DNA of 64,000 bases from JAPUME01 sp027294185 (GTDB taxonomy: Bacteria; Acidobacteriota; Terriglobia; UBA7540; JAPUME01): positions 620,001 through 684,000 of the forward strand of contig CAUVWZ020000002.1 in NCBI GenBank assembly GCA_963555835.3, in the 5' to 3' direction. A program made the translations under genes and the position numbers. Below the pieces are notes generated by a model. The model was given only the letters and a program-made list of their open reading frames with translations, did no database searches and had not been told where the DNA came from. Below, piece by piece: positions 42,733 through 50,641 of the stretch. How positions within the stretch are numbered: the first letter of the stretch is position 1; each line of letters begins with the position of its first letter.

Positions 42733-43557
42733 CTACCGACTCTTCAAGCGCCGGTATATCACCGAAAAACCTTGCAGGCCGATCTGCTCCGCCCGGATGC
42801 GCGAATCCATCCCCAACTCCGCAAGCAAATCGGTGACGTTTCGTCGAGGCAGAGTTTTCGCCAGATTGTTGACCAGTGTCTTGCGCTTTTCCCGGAAGCA
42901 GGCGCGGAGGAAATCAAGAAAAACCTCCTCGGCTTCGATTCCATAGTCTTTCCCTGCTCCGGGAAATTCGAACTGCACGAACCCCGTTTGCACCTGCGGC
43001 GGAGGAGCGAATGCTTCCGGCGGAACTTTCCACAAAAGCTTGGGACGTGAGTAGTACTGCGCCAAAACGGAGAGGAAACCGTAGGCGCGGCGGCCCGGCG
43101 CAGCGACAATGCGGCCGGCAACCTCATATTGAAGCAGCAACCCCATACCGCTGAGAAACGGAGCGAACCCGAAAATATGTTGCAGAAATGGCGAGCTGAT
43201 GTGAAAGGGAAGATTGCCGAAGACGAAACATTTCGGCACACGGAACTCTCGACACAGGCCGCCTGGGTCAAATTCCAGAATGTCCCCATGGCGAATCTCG
43301 ACGTTCTTCCGGTCCCTGAAGCGTTCTTCGAGGTCGTCGGCCAATCTTCGGTCCACCTCGACGGCAACCACCCGACGGGCACGCTCGGCGAGCCCACCCG
43401 TCATGGCACCGGTTCCCGGCCCCACCTCCACCACCAACTCGTCGCCTTGCAGGGGCAAAGCCTCGATAATCTTCCGCTGGTAACCTGGGCTCGAAAGGAA
43501 GTGCTGCCCCAGCTTTGGCCGTCGCTTTTCCCGCATAGCGGTCAGGTTTCCTCGCAT
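42733..43557 (-). CDS. rsmA: 16S rRNA dimethyladenosine transferase RsmA/KsgA
   Basis: 274 residues. Motifs in order: PKLGQHFLSSPGYQRKIIEA, the SAM-binding VVEVGPGTGAMTGGL, VVAVEVDRRLADDL, and motif IV NLPFHISSPFLQHI (normally NLPYNIS). It dimethylates A1518/A1519 at the 3' end of 16S rRNA during 30S assembly. ATG 43557 and ATG 43536 are both possible; the second starts right before REKRRPKLGQHF, the usual family beginning. The F-H in place of Y-N in motif IV is unusual but keeps the NLPF core. Upstream of RNase J on the same strand. Confidence 0.95.
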   Translation of the reverse strand: MRGNLTAMREKRRPKLGQHFLSSPGYQRKIIEALPLQGDELVVEVGPGTGAMTGGLAERARRVVAVEVDRRLADDLEERFRDRKNVEIRHGDILEFDPGGLCREFRVPKCFVFGNLPFHISSPFLQHIFGFAPFLSGMGLLLQYEVAGRIVAAPGRRAYGFLSVLAQYYSRPKLLWKVPPEAFAPPPQVQTGFVQFEFPGAGKDYGIEAEEVFLDFLRACFREKRKTLVNNLAKTLPRRNVTDLLAELGMDSRIRAEQIGLQGFSVIYRRLKSR

Positions 43558-43699
43558 AGCTCAATGCCCCCTGAAAGGGCAGACCCATTTTGTACCGAAC
43601 CGCGATCGAGAGGGGAGGAAATTCCAACTTTCCCTGATTACCGGGCCTGAAACTTGACAATCCCCCGCCCTCCTCTAAACTTGCCGTGAGGTCTGATTC

Positions 43700-45175
43700 A
43701 TGGTTGCGCGAAAAGAAACTCCGGCTCGTATTGTGTTTGTGGCCTCCGAGGGAGTTCCGTTTTCAAAAACCGGTGGCTTGGCCGACGTCGTAGGGGCGCT
43801 CCCCAAAGCGCTGGCAGCGAATCGGCATCCGGTAACCGTGATCCTGCCCCGTTATCAGATGACCGAGGCGGCCCGCGTCTCCCTTCGGAATCTTACCTTG
43901 CCGCTCCAGGGGGGACTTAAATATGCCGACATTCAGGAAGCAGGAAAGACAAATGGGGTTCGTCACCTTCTGGTGGATTGCCCGGAATACTTCGACCGTT
44001 CGGGTTTATACCAGATGGAAGGCGTCGACTACCCCGACAATGCGGAACGATTCGCAGCCTTCTGCCTCGCCTCGATTGAGGCGATGAAGCGGCAGCCTCG
44101 TGCCCCCGACGTCATTCACTGTCACGACTGGCAGACTGCTCTCGTCCCCATCTATCTGCGCACCCTCTACGCCGGTGACCGTTTTTTTCACAACACCTCG
44201 GTTCTGCTTACGATTCATAATCTGGGGTATCAAGGAATTTTTCCTCCCGAAGTCCTTTCCCGCATTTCGCTCCGTCCGGAAATGTTCACCGTAGACGGGT
44301 TGGAATATTTCGGCAAGGTGAATCTGCTCAAAGGAGGCATCCTCTACTCGAACGCCATTACGACGGTCAGCAAGAAATACAGCCGGGAAATCCAGACCTC
44401 GGAGTTCGGCTTCGGGTTGGAGGGAGTCCTGGCAGGCCGTCGGGAGCGAATCCACGGCATTCTGAACGGAGTGGACTACGAGGAATGGAGCCCGGGGACG
44501 GATCGATTCATAGCCGCGCACTACACGCCTCAAGACCTGACTGGCAAACAGAAGTGCAAGAGGGATCTGCTCGAAAGCATGGGATTCAGGCAGCAGGACA
44601 TTCAGAGGGAGCGACCGGTGCTGGGAATCGTATCCCGCTTCGCCTCTCAAAAGGGATTTGACTTGATCGCTGAGGTGGCCGACCGTCTGCTCACAGAAGA
44701 CCTCACCCTGGTGGCGCTCGGGTCGGGCGATAGGACCTACGAGAAGCTCTTCCTGGGACTGGCCCGGAAGCACCCCGACAAGGTGGCCGTAAAGGTCGCC
44801 TACGATAATGTGCTGGCCCACAAGATCGAAGCCGGGGCGGACATGTTCCTGATGCCCTCGCGCTATGAGCCCTGCGGGCTGAACCAGATCTACAGTATGA
44901 AATACGGTACGGTGCCGATTGTCCGCGCCACCGGCGGTCTGGACGACACGGTGGAGCCCTTCGATGGAACCGCGGGAACGGGATTCAAGTTCGGCCCCTA
45001 CTCGGGGGATGCCCTGATGAGAGCGGTCGGGCAGGCCCTTAAGGTATACCGCCAACGGGAGGTCTGGCGGCGGGTGATGACGAATGGAATGGCAAAAGAT
45101 TTTTCCTGGGATCAGTCGGCCAAGCAGTTCTCGGAGATTTATCGATCATTAACCCCGCAGGCGGGCGATCATTAA
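43700..45175 (+). CDS. glgA: Glycogen synthase
   Basis: 491 residues, GT5 family. The ADP-glucose-binding motif KTGGLADVVGALPKAL is near the N-terminus; VIHCHDWQTALVP, the GT-B linker, VLGIVSRFASQKGFDLIAEV, MPSRYEPCGLNQIYSMKYG and RATGGLDDTVEPFDG follow in order. It extends alpha-1,4-glucan chains from ADP-glucose. The stop codon falls inside the first unit of a four-copy 23-bp tandem repeat, so the last residues (TPQAGDH) are repeat-encoded. ATG 43700 lies after GTGAGG. No other glycogen genes are adjacent. Confidence 0.96.
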   Translation: MVARKETPARIVFVASEGVPFSKTGGLADVVGALPKALAANRHPVTVILPRYQMTEAARVSLRNLTLPLQGGLKYADIQEAGKTNGVRHLLVDCPEYFDRSGLYQMEGVDYPDNAERFAAFCLASIEAMKRQPRAPDVIHCHDWQTALVPIYLRTLYAGDRFFHNTSVLLTIHNLGYQGIFPPEVLSRISLRPEMFTVDGLEYFGKVNLLKGGILYSNAITTVSKKYSREIQTSEFGFGLEGVLAGRRERIHGILNGVDYEEWSPGTDRFIAAHYTPQDLTGKQKCKRDLLESMGFRQQDIQRERPVLGIVSRFASQKGFDLIAEVADRLLTEDLTLVALGSGDRTYEKLFLGLARKHPDKVAVKVAYDNVLAHKIEAGADMFLMPSRYEPCGLNQIYSMKYGTVPIVRATGGLDDTVEPFDGTAGTGFKFGPYSGDALMRAVGQALKVYRQREVWRRVMTNGMAKDFSWDQSAKQFSEIYRSLTPQAGDH

Positions 45176-45234
45176 CCCCGCAGGCGGGCGATCATTAACT
45201 CTCCAAGCGGGCGATCATTAACCTCTCAGGCGGG
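45143..45234 (+). repeat. 23-bp tandem repeat, four copies
   Basis: Unit CGATCATTAACCCCGCAGGC-GGG; copies at 45143, 45166, 45189 and 45212. The first two are identical and the last two carry substitutions in the CCCCGCA part. The glgA stop codon is the TAA of copy 1. Each unit can form a small CCGC/GCGG hairpin. Confidence 0.9.
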
Positions 45235-45288
45235 CGATCTCTAGCTTCGGAGCCCATTGGTGCGAAGTAGTTGAGGCGAAAATTCTCC

Positions 45289-45326
45289 TCAGATGGTATT
45301 ATTTAGATCAGATGGTATTATTTAGA
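45289..45326 (+). repeat. 19-bp perfect tandem duplication
   Basis: TCAGATGGTATTATTTAGA occurs twice head to tail, 150 bases upstream of the thioredoxin gene; each copy holds a TATTATTTA -10-like stretch. Confidence 0.85.
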
Positions 45327-45474
45327 ATTGTCATGAGTTGTTTGCAGTGACCGGATAGCCGGGAATCAAGGACCCGCTTCCGAGTCACCCCCTCCGAGAG
45401 AAAACGGTAGCATGGTACCTTAGGGATACCCGGATCATCTGATTTCTTGTCACAAGTTTGTTAGGGAGGAAGAT

Positions 45475-45801
45475 ATGTCAGAAAACACCGTGGAATTGAC
45501 TGACAGCAACTTTGATCAGGAGGTGTTGCAGTCGCCCGTTCCCGTGTTGGTGGATTTCTGGGCGGCCTGGTGCGCTCCCTGCCGCCTGATCGCACCGGCC
45601 GTGGAGGCCATTGCCAAGGACTACGCGGGCCGCGCCAAGGTCGGCAAAGTGAACGTTGACGAGAATATGTCGACATCCAGTAAGTACAATATTCGAGGCA
45701 TCCCCGCCCTGCTGGTCTTCAAGGGAGGGGAAATGCGCGACCAGATTGTGGGAGCAAGCTCAAAAGAGAATATCCAGGCGATGCTGGACCGCCATATGTA
45801 A
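45475..45801 (+). CDS. trxA: Thioredoxin
   Basis: 108 residues, standard thioredoxin length. Active site WAAWCAPCR with the CxxC pair (CAPC, a variant of CGPC) and the cis-Pro in RGIPALLVFKGGE. It reduces protein disulphides in the cytoplasm using thioredoxin reductase. GGGAGGAAGAT precedes ATG 45475. Single gene. The upstream 19-bp tandem duplication may affect its promoter. Confidence 0.95.
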   Translation: MSENTVELTDSNFDQEVLQSPVPVLVDFWAAWCAPCRLIAPAVEAIAKDYAGRAKVGKVNVDENMSTSSKYNIRGIPALLVFKGGEMRDQIVGASSKENIQAMLDRHM

Positions 45802-46097
45802 GCCTCACGGGCGAAGCGAAGAAGTTCTCACCTGCCTTCGCTTATCTTCATTGAACAGTATAGGGATCAGATTTCCGGGTCATGAGACGAGGCTCGTCCA
45901 GACAGAAAATGAATTCGCGCCGGGCAGAACCTGGAATTGCGTCAAGGGAGCATCCTCTGCGTTTTATGCTTGGCTCCCGGGTGCTTTGCGTTAGAATCAG
46001 CTACTGGGTCCAGCACACTCAGCCTGTGGCAAATGCGGTCGAGGCCGGATCGTCTTCTGGCAGGGGTGTGGGCGATTGAACCGGGAAACAGGACAAA
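45802..46097. other. Intergenic upstream of purA
   Basis: About 300 bases with no supported gene. Presumably holds the purA promoter. No riboswitch recognised. Confidence 0.4.
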
Positions 46098-47438
46098 ATG
46101 GGATTCAATGTCGTACTAGTCGGCGCACAGTGGGGAGACGAAGGCAAGGGCAAGATCGTCGATGTCCTCGCCGAGTTTTTCGATATCGTTGCGCGCTACC
46201 AGGGTGGCCCCAACGCCGGGCATACCGTAATCCATAAAGACAAAAAGCTGGTCCTTCAATTGCTCCCCTGCGGAGTGCTGCGTCCGGAAAAGACCTCCGT
46301 ACTGGGCTCGGGAGTGGTCTTTAATCCGGAATCGTTCGTCAAAGAGTTGGATACCCTGCGCCAGGCAGGCCTCGAGCCGGGCGAGCGGCTGCGGATCAGC
46401 CATCATGCGCATATGATCCTGCCCTACCATCGCGCCGTGGAGAAGACCGGCGAAGGGGCCCGGGGACAGCGGAAGATCGGGACCACAGCCAAAGGAATCG
46501 GCCCGGCCTACGAGGATAAGATGGGCCGCCGGGGGCTGCGGCTCTGTGACCTGGCCGACCCGGAGCGCTTCCGCACCAAGTGTAGTGAATTTATCGAGGA
46601 AAAACGGCTCACGGGAACCATTCCGGACTCCGAGTTCGACTCGGCCGCCGGAATGGCCGATCGATATCTGGCGTTGGCCCCGCGCATCCTGCCCTATCTT
46701 ACCGATACGACTCGTTACCTCAACCAGGAAATCAGCAAAGGGCGGTCGGTGCTGTTCGAGGGAGCCCAGGGGACGCTGCTCGATGTGGACCACGGGACGT
46801 ATCCCTACGTCACTTCTTCCAATGCCACCGCCGGTGGCGCCTGCACAGGCACCGGGGTCGGACCGACCCGCATTCAAGGCGTGGTGGGTGTGACCAAGGC
46901 CTATGCCACCCGGGTTGGAAACGGCCCCTTCCCGACGGAAGCAAACGACACCTCGTGTGAGGCGCTGCGCGAGCGGGGATCGGAATACGGCGCCGTTACC
47001 GGCAGGCCCCGTCGGTGCGGCTGGTTCGACGTCCTCGCAGCTCGCTACAGCGCACAGGTCAACGGGTTTGACGCCTTGATTGTCACCAAGCTGGATGTGC
47101 TGGACCATCTGGAAGAAATCCCCGTTGGAGTTCGGTACGAATATAAAGGTGAAACTTTCGACCAGATGCCGAACGAGGTGGAAATTCTGGAGAAGGTCAA
47201 AATCCAATATAAGACCATGCCCGGGTGGAAACAATCTACCTTCGGCCTGAGAGAATTTGACAAGCTCCCCTCTCGCGCAAAGGATTATCTGAAATTTCTT
47301 GAGGACCAGACCGGGGTTGAAATCGCTCTCGTATCCACCGGCCCCGAACGCGGGCAAATCATTTGGAGGGAAAAGTCCCGGTTCTGCCAGGCGCTATTTC
47401 AATCCGCCCCTGCGGGCCTCCCGGCGACGATATCCTGA
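46098..47438 (+). CDS. purA: Adenylosuccinate synthetase
   Basis: 446 residues. N-terminal GTP/IMP-binding block VVLVGAQWGDEGKGKIVDVL with the catalytic Asp, GGPNAGHTVIHKDKKL with the catalytic His, GTTAKGIGPAYEDKMGRRGL, LFEGAQGTLLDVDHGTYPYV, GRPRRCGWFD, and the C-terminal STGPERGQIIW. It condenses IMP and aspartate with GTP in AMP synthesis. The family usually ends near GPERxxTI; here about 20 extra residues follow, overlapping the moeA start in a TGATG junction at 47438, so the two are translationally linked. Confidence 0.97.
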   Translation: MGFNVVLVGAQWGDEGKGKIVDVLAEFFDIVARYQGGPNAGHTVIHKDKKLVLQLLPCGVLRPEKTSVLGSGVVFNPESFVKELDTLRQAGLEPGERLRISHHAHMILPYHRAVEKTGEGARGQRKIGTTAKGIGPAYEDKMGRRGLRLCDLADPERFRTKCSEFIEEKRLTGTIPDSEFDSAAGMADRYLALAPRILPYLTDTTRYLNQEISKGRSVLFEGAQGTLLDVDHGTYPYVTSSNATAGGACTGTGVGPTRIQGVVGVTKAYATRVGNGPFPTEANDTSCEALRERGSEYGAVTGRPRRCGWFDVLAARYSAQVNGFDALIVTKLDVLDHLEEIPVGVRYEYKGETFDQMPNEVEILEKVKIQYKTMPGWKQSTFGLREFDKLPSRAKDYLKFLEDQTGVEIALVSTGPERGQIIWREKSRFCQALFQSAPAGLPATIS

Positions 47439-48700
47439 TGAACGCTGCAGGGACCCACGAACAGGTGGACTCCTGCACCGTGGAACTCCCCATGCTCGGT
47501 TTCAAACAAGCCCGCCAGACGGTCCTGGATGAGTTAGCAAAAAGTTCCACCGCACCCAAAAGTGAGAATGTGCCACTCGGCAACGCACTGGGACGAATCC
47601 TGGACGAGGAAATCCTCGCCGACCGCGACTATCCTCCCTTTCGGCGAGCCACACGAGACGGGTTCGCCGTGCGCGCGGCCGACCTGAATCCTGTTCCTTC
47701 TTCGCTTGAAATCCTGGGAGAGGTAAAAGCGGGCACATGGTTCGAGGGAAAAATAGGTCCCGGTCAATGCGTCAGCATCATGACAGGAGCTCCGGTCCCG
47801 GAAGGGGCCGACGCCGTCGTCATGGTAGAGCACACACGAGTCAACGGAAACGGAGTTCGAATTGATCGTGCGCTCGAGTCCGGGGATAACATCGTCCCGC
47901 AGGGGAGCGAAGGAAAGCAAGGCTCACTGATCCTGCCACGAGGACGGCGGCTGAGGCCCGGTGAAATCGGCCTTCTGGCTTCGGTCGGCAAAACCGTAGT
48001 CAGCGTCGCGCGCCGGCTGCGGGTTGCCATACTGGCGACCGGGGATGAGGTGGTTCCCCTGGAGCAGGAACCCGAATGGTTTCAGGTTCGAAACAGTAAT
48101 GCAGCGGCATTGTGCGCTCAGGTGGAAGCGGCGGACGGAATTCCCGTGCCGCTCGAGGTCGCACCGGACCGCTACGAGCCACTGCGAGCCCTGTTGGAGA
48201 AAGGGCTGGAGTCCGACCTTCTGGTGCTCTCGGGCGGCGTTTCGATGGGAAAGTACGATATTGTGAGGAACGTGCTGGCCGATTTAGGCGCGGAATTCCA
48301 TTTCACAAGCGTCGCCATGCGGCCTGGTAAACCCCTGGTATTTGGACATGTGCAGGGCCGGCATTTCTTCGGCCTGCCGGGAAATCCGGTCTCAACTTTT
48401 GTCACTTTCGAGCTTTTTGTACGGCCCGGAATGGATGTTCTTTCCGGAGCGCCGCCCGAATCTCTTACCTTTATGCGGGCGCGCCTGGGCTCGGAGGTTC
48501 GCCTGAAAGGGAAATTGACGGCCTTCCTCCCCGCGCGAGTGGCCGAACGCGAAGACGAACCCGTGGTAGAGTTGGTGGGATGGCAAGGGTCGGGCGATCT
48601 GGTGGGATTGGCAGCCGCAAACTGTTTTCTGGTCGCGCATCCTGATCAGAAGGAAATCCTACCCGGCCATTGGGTGGATGTGTTGCCGAAAGGCTGGTAG
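47438..48700 (+). CDS. moeA: Molybdopterin molybdenumtransferase MoeA
   Basis: 420 residues from ATG 47438, which overlaps the purA stop by one base. Motifs in order: LADRDYPPFRRATRDGFAVR, MTGAPVPEGADAVVMVE, VAILATGDEVVPL, VRNSNAAAL, VLSGGVSMGKYDIVRNVLA, FGLPGNPVSTFVTFELFVRP. It inserts molybdate into adenylated molybdopterin. ATG 47492 (before GFKQARQTVLDEL) is an alternative start. Together with the moaC and mogA-like genes that follow it forms a cofactor cluster that would supply molybdoenzymes such as the MsrP-type protein at the right edge. Confidence 0.95.
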   Translation: MNAAGTHEQVDSCTVELPMLGFKQARQTVLDELAKSSTAPKSENVPLGNALGRILDEEILADRDYPPFRRATRDGFAVRAADLNPVPSSLEILGEVKAGTWFEGKIGPGQCVSIMTGAPVPEGADAVVMVEHTRVNGNGVRIDRALESGDNIVPQGSEGKQGSLILPRGRRLRPGEIGLLASVGKTVVSVARRLRVAILATGDEVVPLEQEPEWFQVRNSNAAALCAQVEAADGIPVPLEVAPDRYEPLRALLEKGLESDLLVLSGGVSMGKYDIVRNVLADLGAEFHFTSVAMRPGKPLVFGHVQGRHFFGLPGNPVSTFVTFELFVRPGMDVLSGAPPESLTFMRARLGSEVRLKGKLTAFLPARVAEREDEPVVELVGWQGSGDLVGLAAANCFLVAHPDQKEILPGHWVDVLPKGW

Positions 48701-48765
48701 AGAACCACAGCCGGGCGCACCCGGCGCCGGATTCTGGAGTCATCCTTTCACCCCTTCGGTGCCCC

Positions 48766-49263
48766 ATGGGAAAACTCTCGCACTTCGATAAGCTCGGTCG
48801 CGCACGCATGGTGGATGTTTCCGCAAAGCCGGAAACCAGCCGCCGCGCATCAGCCTCGGTCATGGTGAGGATGAAGAAATCCACACTGACCGCGCTTCCG
48901 CGAAATCCCAAGGGAGATCCGTTTGAAGTTGCGCGCATCGCCGGAATCTCAGCCGCCAAGCGCACCTCGGATTTGATTCCGCTGTGCCATCCTCTGAGGT
49001 TAAGTCACGTTGATGTTCAATTGGAAAAATGCAAAAATGGGCTGCGGATTTCTTCCCTCGTCTCCTCTACCGGCCCCACCGGGGTCGAGATGGAGGCTTT
49101 GACCGCCGCCGCCGTAGCCGCCCTGACAGTTTACGACATGTGCAAGGCGCTTGAGCGCGGCATTCAGATTACGGACCTCCACCTGCAGGAAAAAAGTGGC
49201 GGAAAGAGCGGAACCTACCGAGCCTCCGCTTCACCTCGAAAACGGAAACCGGTTCGGTCTTAG
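48766..49263 (+). CDS. moaC: Cyclic pyranopterin monophosphate synthase MoaC
   Basis: 165 residues from ATG 48766. MoaC signature: LSHFDKLGRARMVDVSAKPE, AGISAAKRTSDLIPLCHPLR, SSTGPTGVEMEALTAAAVAA, LTVYDMCKALERGIQITDLH. It makes cyclic pyranopterin monophosphate in the first stage of molybdopterin synthesis, together with MoaA, which is not in the window. Frame is open further upstream to about 48670 but the family begins here. The response-regulator gene starts 16 bases downstream. Confidence 0.95.
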   Translation: MGKLSHFDKLGRARMVDVSAKPETSRRASASVMVRMKKSTLTALPRNPKGDPFEVARIAGISAAKRTSDLIPLCHPLRLSHVDVQLEKCKNGLRISSLVSSTGPTGVEMEALTAAAVAALTVYDMCKALERGIQITDLHLQEKSGGKSGTYRASASPRKRKPVRS

Positions 49264-49279
49264 GATAACGAAGGTAGGA

Positions 49280-50011
49280 ATGGAAGCACGGGTCAAAATT
49301 CTTCTGGTGGACGACAATCCCACCATCCGCAAGCTTCTGGCCAGGAGCCTGGAAAAAGCGGGAGACCTCGTCATCGCCTCGGACGGCGCCGATGCGCTGA
49401 TGAAGGCGATTGAAGAGAAACCCGATCTGATTATCTCGGACTATTCCATGCCGGTGATGGACGGTCGTGCGTTACTCGGCAAACTCCGCGAACGGGAAGA
49501 GACGAAAGCGATCCCCTTTGTTTTTCTGGCCTCCCAAAAGGAGATCGACGAGCAGCTCCGCATGCTGGTGGAAGGGGTCGAGGACTACTTTGTAAAACCA
49601 TTTTTCGTTTCCGAGCTGTCCCAGGCGGCCCGGCGCATTGTCGACCGGCTTCGGCAGGAGAAGATCAGCCAGATGGGCGCTCACGACGGCGTCATCTCCG
49701 GCCGTTTGTCTGAGATGAACATCATGGACCTGATGCAAACGCTCGAGATGGGAAGAAAGAGCTGCGCTCTGGCCCTGACCGCCAACCAGGGGAAGTGCGT
49801 AATGTATTTTACCGAAGGCAGCGTGACGCACGCTACCTTGGATGAATTGGTTGGGAACGAAGCCGTGTACAAAGCCGTGGGCTGGACCGACGGACGATGG
49901 GAAATCGATTTCACCGAAAAGTCCGAGGAACGCTCCACCACTCAATCAACGCAGGGACTGATGATGGAAGGGCTGCGATTGCTGGACGAAGCCAATCGCG
50001 ACGCCGGATAG
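49280..50011 (+). CDS. Response regulator with C-terminal DUF4388 (PATAN) domain
   Basis: 243 residues. Receiver domain (4-125): KILLVDDNPTIRKLLARSLE with acidic DD, phospho-Asp in PDLIISDYSMPVMDGRALL, the Thr/Ser position as FLAS, and Lys in EDYFVKPFF. The C-terminal DUF4388 domain starts at about residue 140: GVISGRLSEMNIMDLMQTLE, then ALTANQGKCVMYFTEGSVTH, typical of PatA-type regulators linked to surface behaviour or gliding. ATG 49280 has AAGGTAGG upstream; the in-frame opening at 49151 lies inside moaC. It interrupts the molybdenum-cofactor gene series. Confidence 0.92.
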   Translation: MEARVKILLVDDNPTIRKLLARSLEKAGDLVIASDGADALMKAIEEKPDLIISDYSMPVMDGRALLGKLREREETKAIPFVFLASQKEIDEQLRMLVEGVEDYFVKPFFVSELSQAARRIVDRLRQEKISQMGAHDGVISGRLSEMNIMDLMQTLEMGRKSCALALTANQGKCVMYFTEGSVTHATLDELVGNEAVYKAVGWTDGRWEIDFTEKSEERSTTQSTQGLMMEGLRLLDEANRDAG

Positions 50012-50141
50012 GAGTGGCGGTTCCGGCCAGAGGGTACCCGAGCTCCACGAAAATTTCATTGGCGCCCGGTTCCAAGTCTCCAGGGCGACTCGGATCGAGC
50101 ACCAAACCCCAAGCCCGCCTGCAAGAGATAATCTCTGATTC

Positions 50142-50636
50142 ATGGACCGCCTCCTGCGTGCAAAAATTCTGACCGTGAGCGACTCGGCTTCCCGAGGTGA
50201 ACGGGAAGACCTCTCGGGACAGGCGGTTCGTCGGGTCCTGGAGCAACATAAGTTGCAGGTCCTGATGAATGAAGTCGTGCCGGACGAACTTGACGCCATC
50301 GAAAAACGTTTGCGCGCCTGGTGCAAAGAGCCGGATGTAGACGTGATTCTGACGACCGGAGGCACGGGAGTGGGCCCCCGCGACGTAACGCCGGAAGCTA
50401 CGCGTCCACTCCTGGAGCGGGAAATCCCCGGACTGGCTGAATTGATGCGCGCCGAAGGGATCAAGAAAACCAGAAGAGCCGCGCTTTCCCGTGGTCTGGC
50501 GGGAGTGAGCCAGGGCAAACTGATCCTGAATCTTCCCGGCAGCCCGCGCGGCGCAGGCGATTCCCTGGAAAGTGTGGTGGAATTGCTTCCTCATATCGCC
50601 GATCTTATCCGAGGAAAAACTCGACACGAAAAGTAG
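50142..50636 (+). CDS. mog: Molybdopterin adenylyltransferase (MogA/MoaB type)
   Basis: 164 residues. The MogA/MoaB core is VDVILTTGGTGVGPRDVTPE, then ATRPLLEREIPGLAELMRAE, and LILNLPGSPRGAGDSLESVV. It adenylates molybdopterin before MoeA loads the metal. MogA and MoaB types are hard to separate by eye; the length and GPRDVTPEAT fit MogA. No strong ribosome site precedes ATG 50142 (AAGAGATAATC is nearest). The sulfatase-like gene starts six bases after its stop, suggesting co-transcription. Confidence 0.92.
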   Translation: MDRLLRAKILTVSDSASRGEREDLSGQAVRRVLEQHKLQVLMNEVVPDELDAIEKRLRAWCKEPDVDVILTTGGTGVGPRDVTPEATRPLLEREIPGLAELMRAEGIKKTRRAALSRGLAGVSQGKLILNLPGSPRGAGDSLESVVELLPHIADLIRGKTRHEK

Positions 50637-50641
50637 ACCTC

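Noticed and set aside
44006..45055. 349-codon minus-strand frame opposite glgA
   Set aside because: Mirror of glgA with no family motif.
46116..47357. 413-codon minus-strand frame opposite purA
   Set aside because: Mirror of purA; purA motifs are complete and in order.
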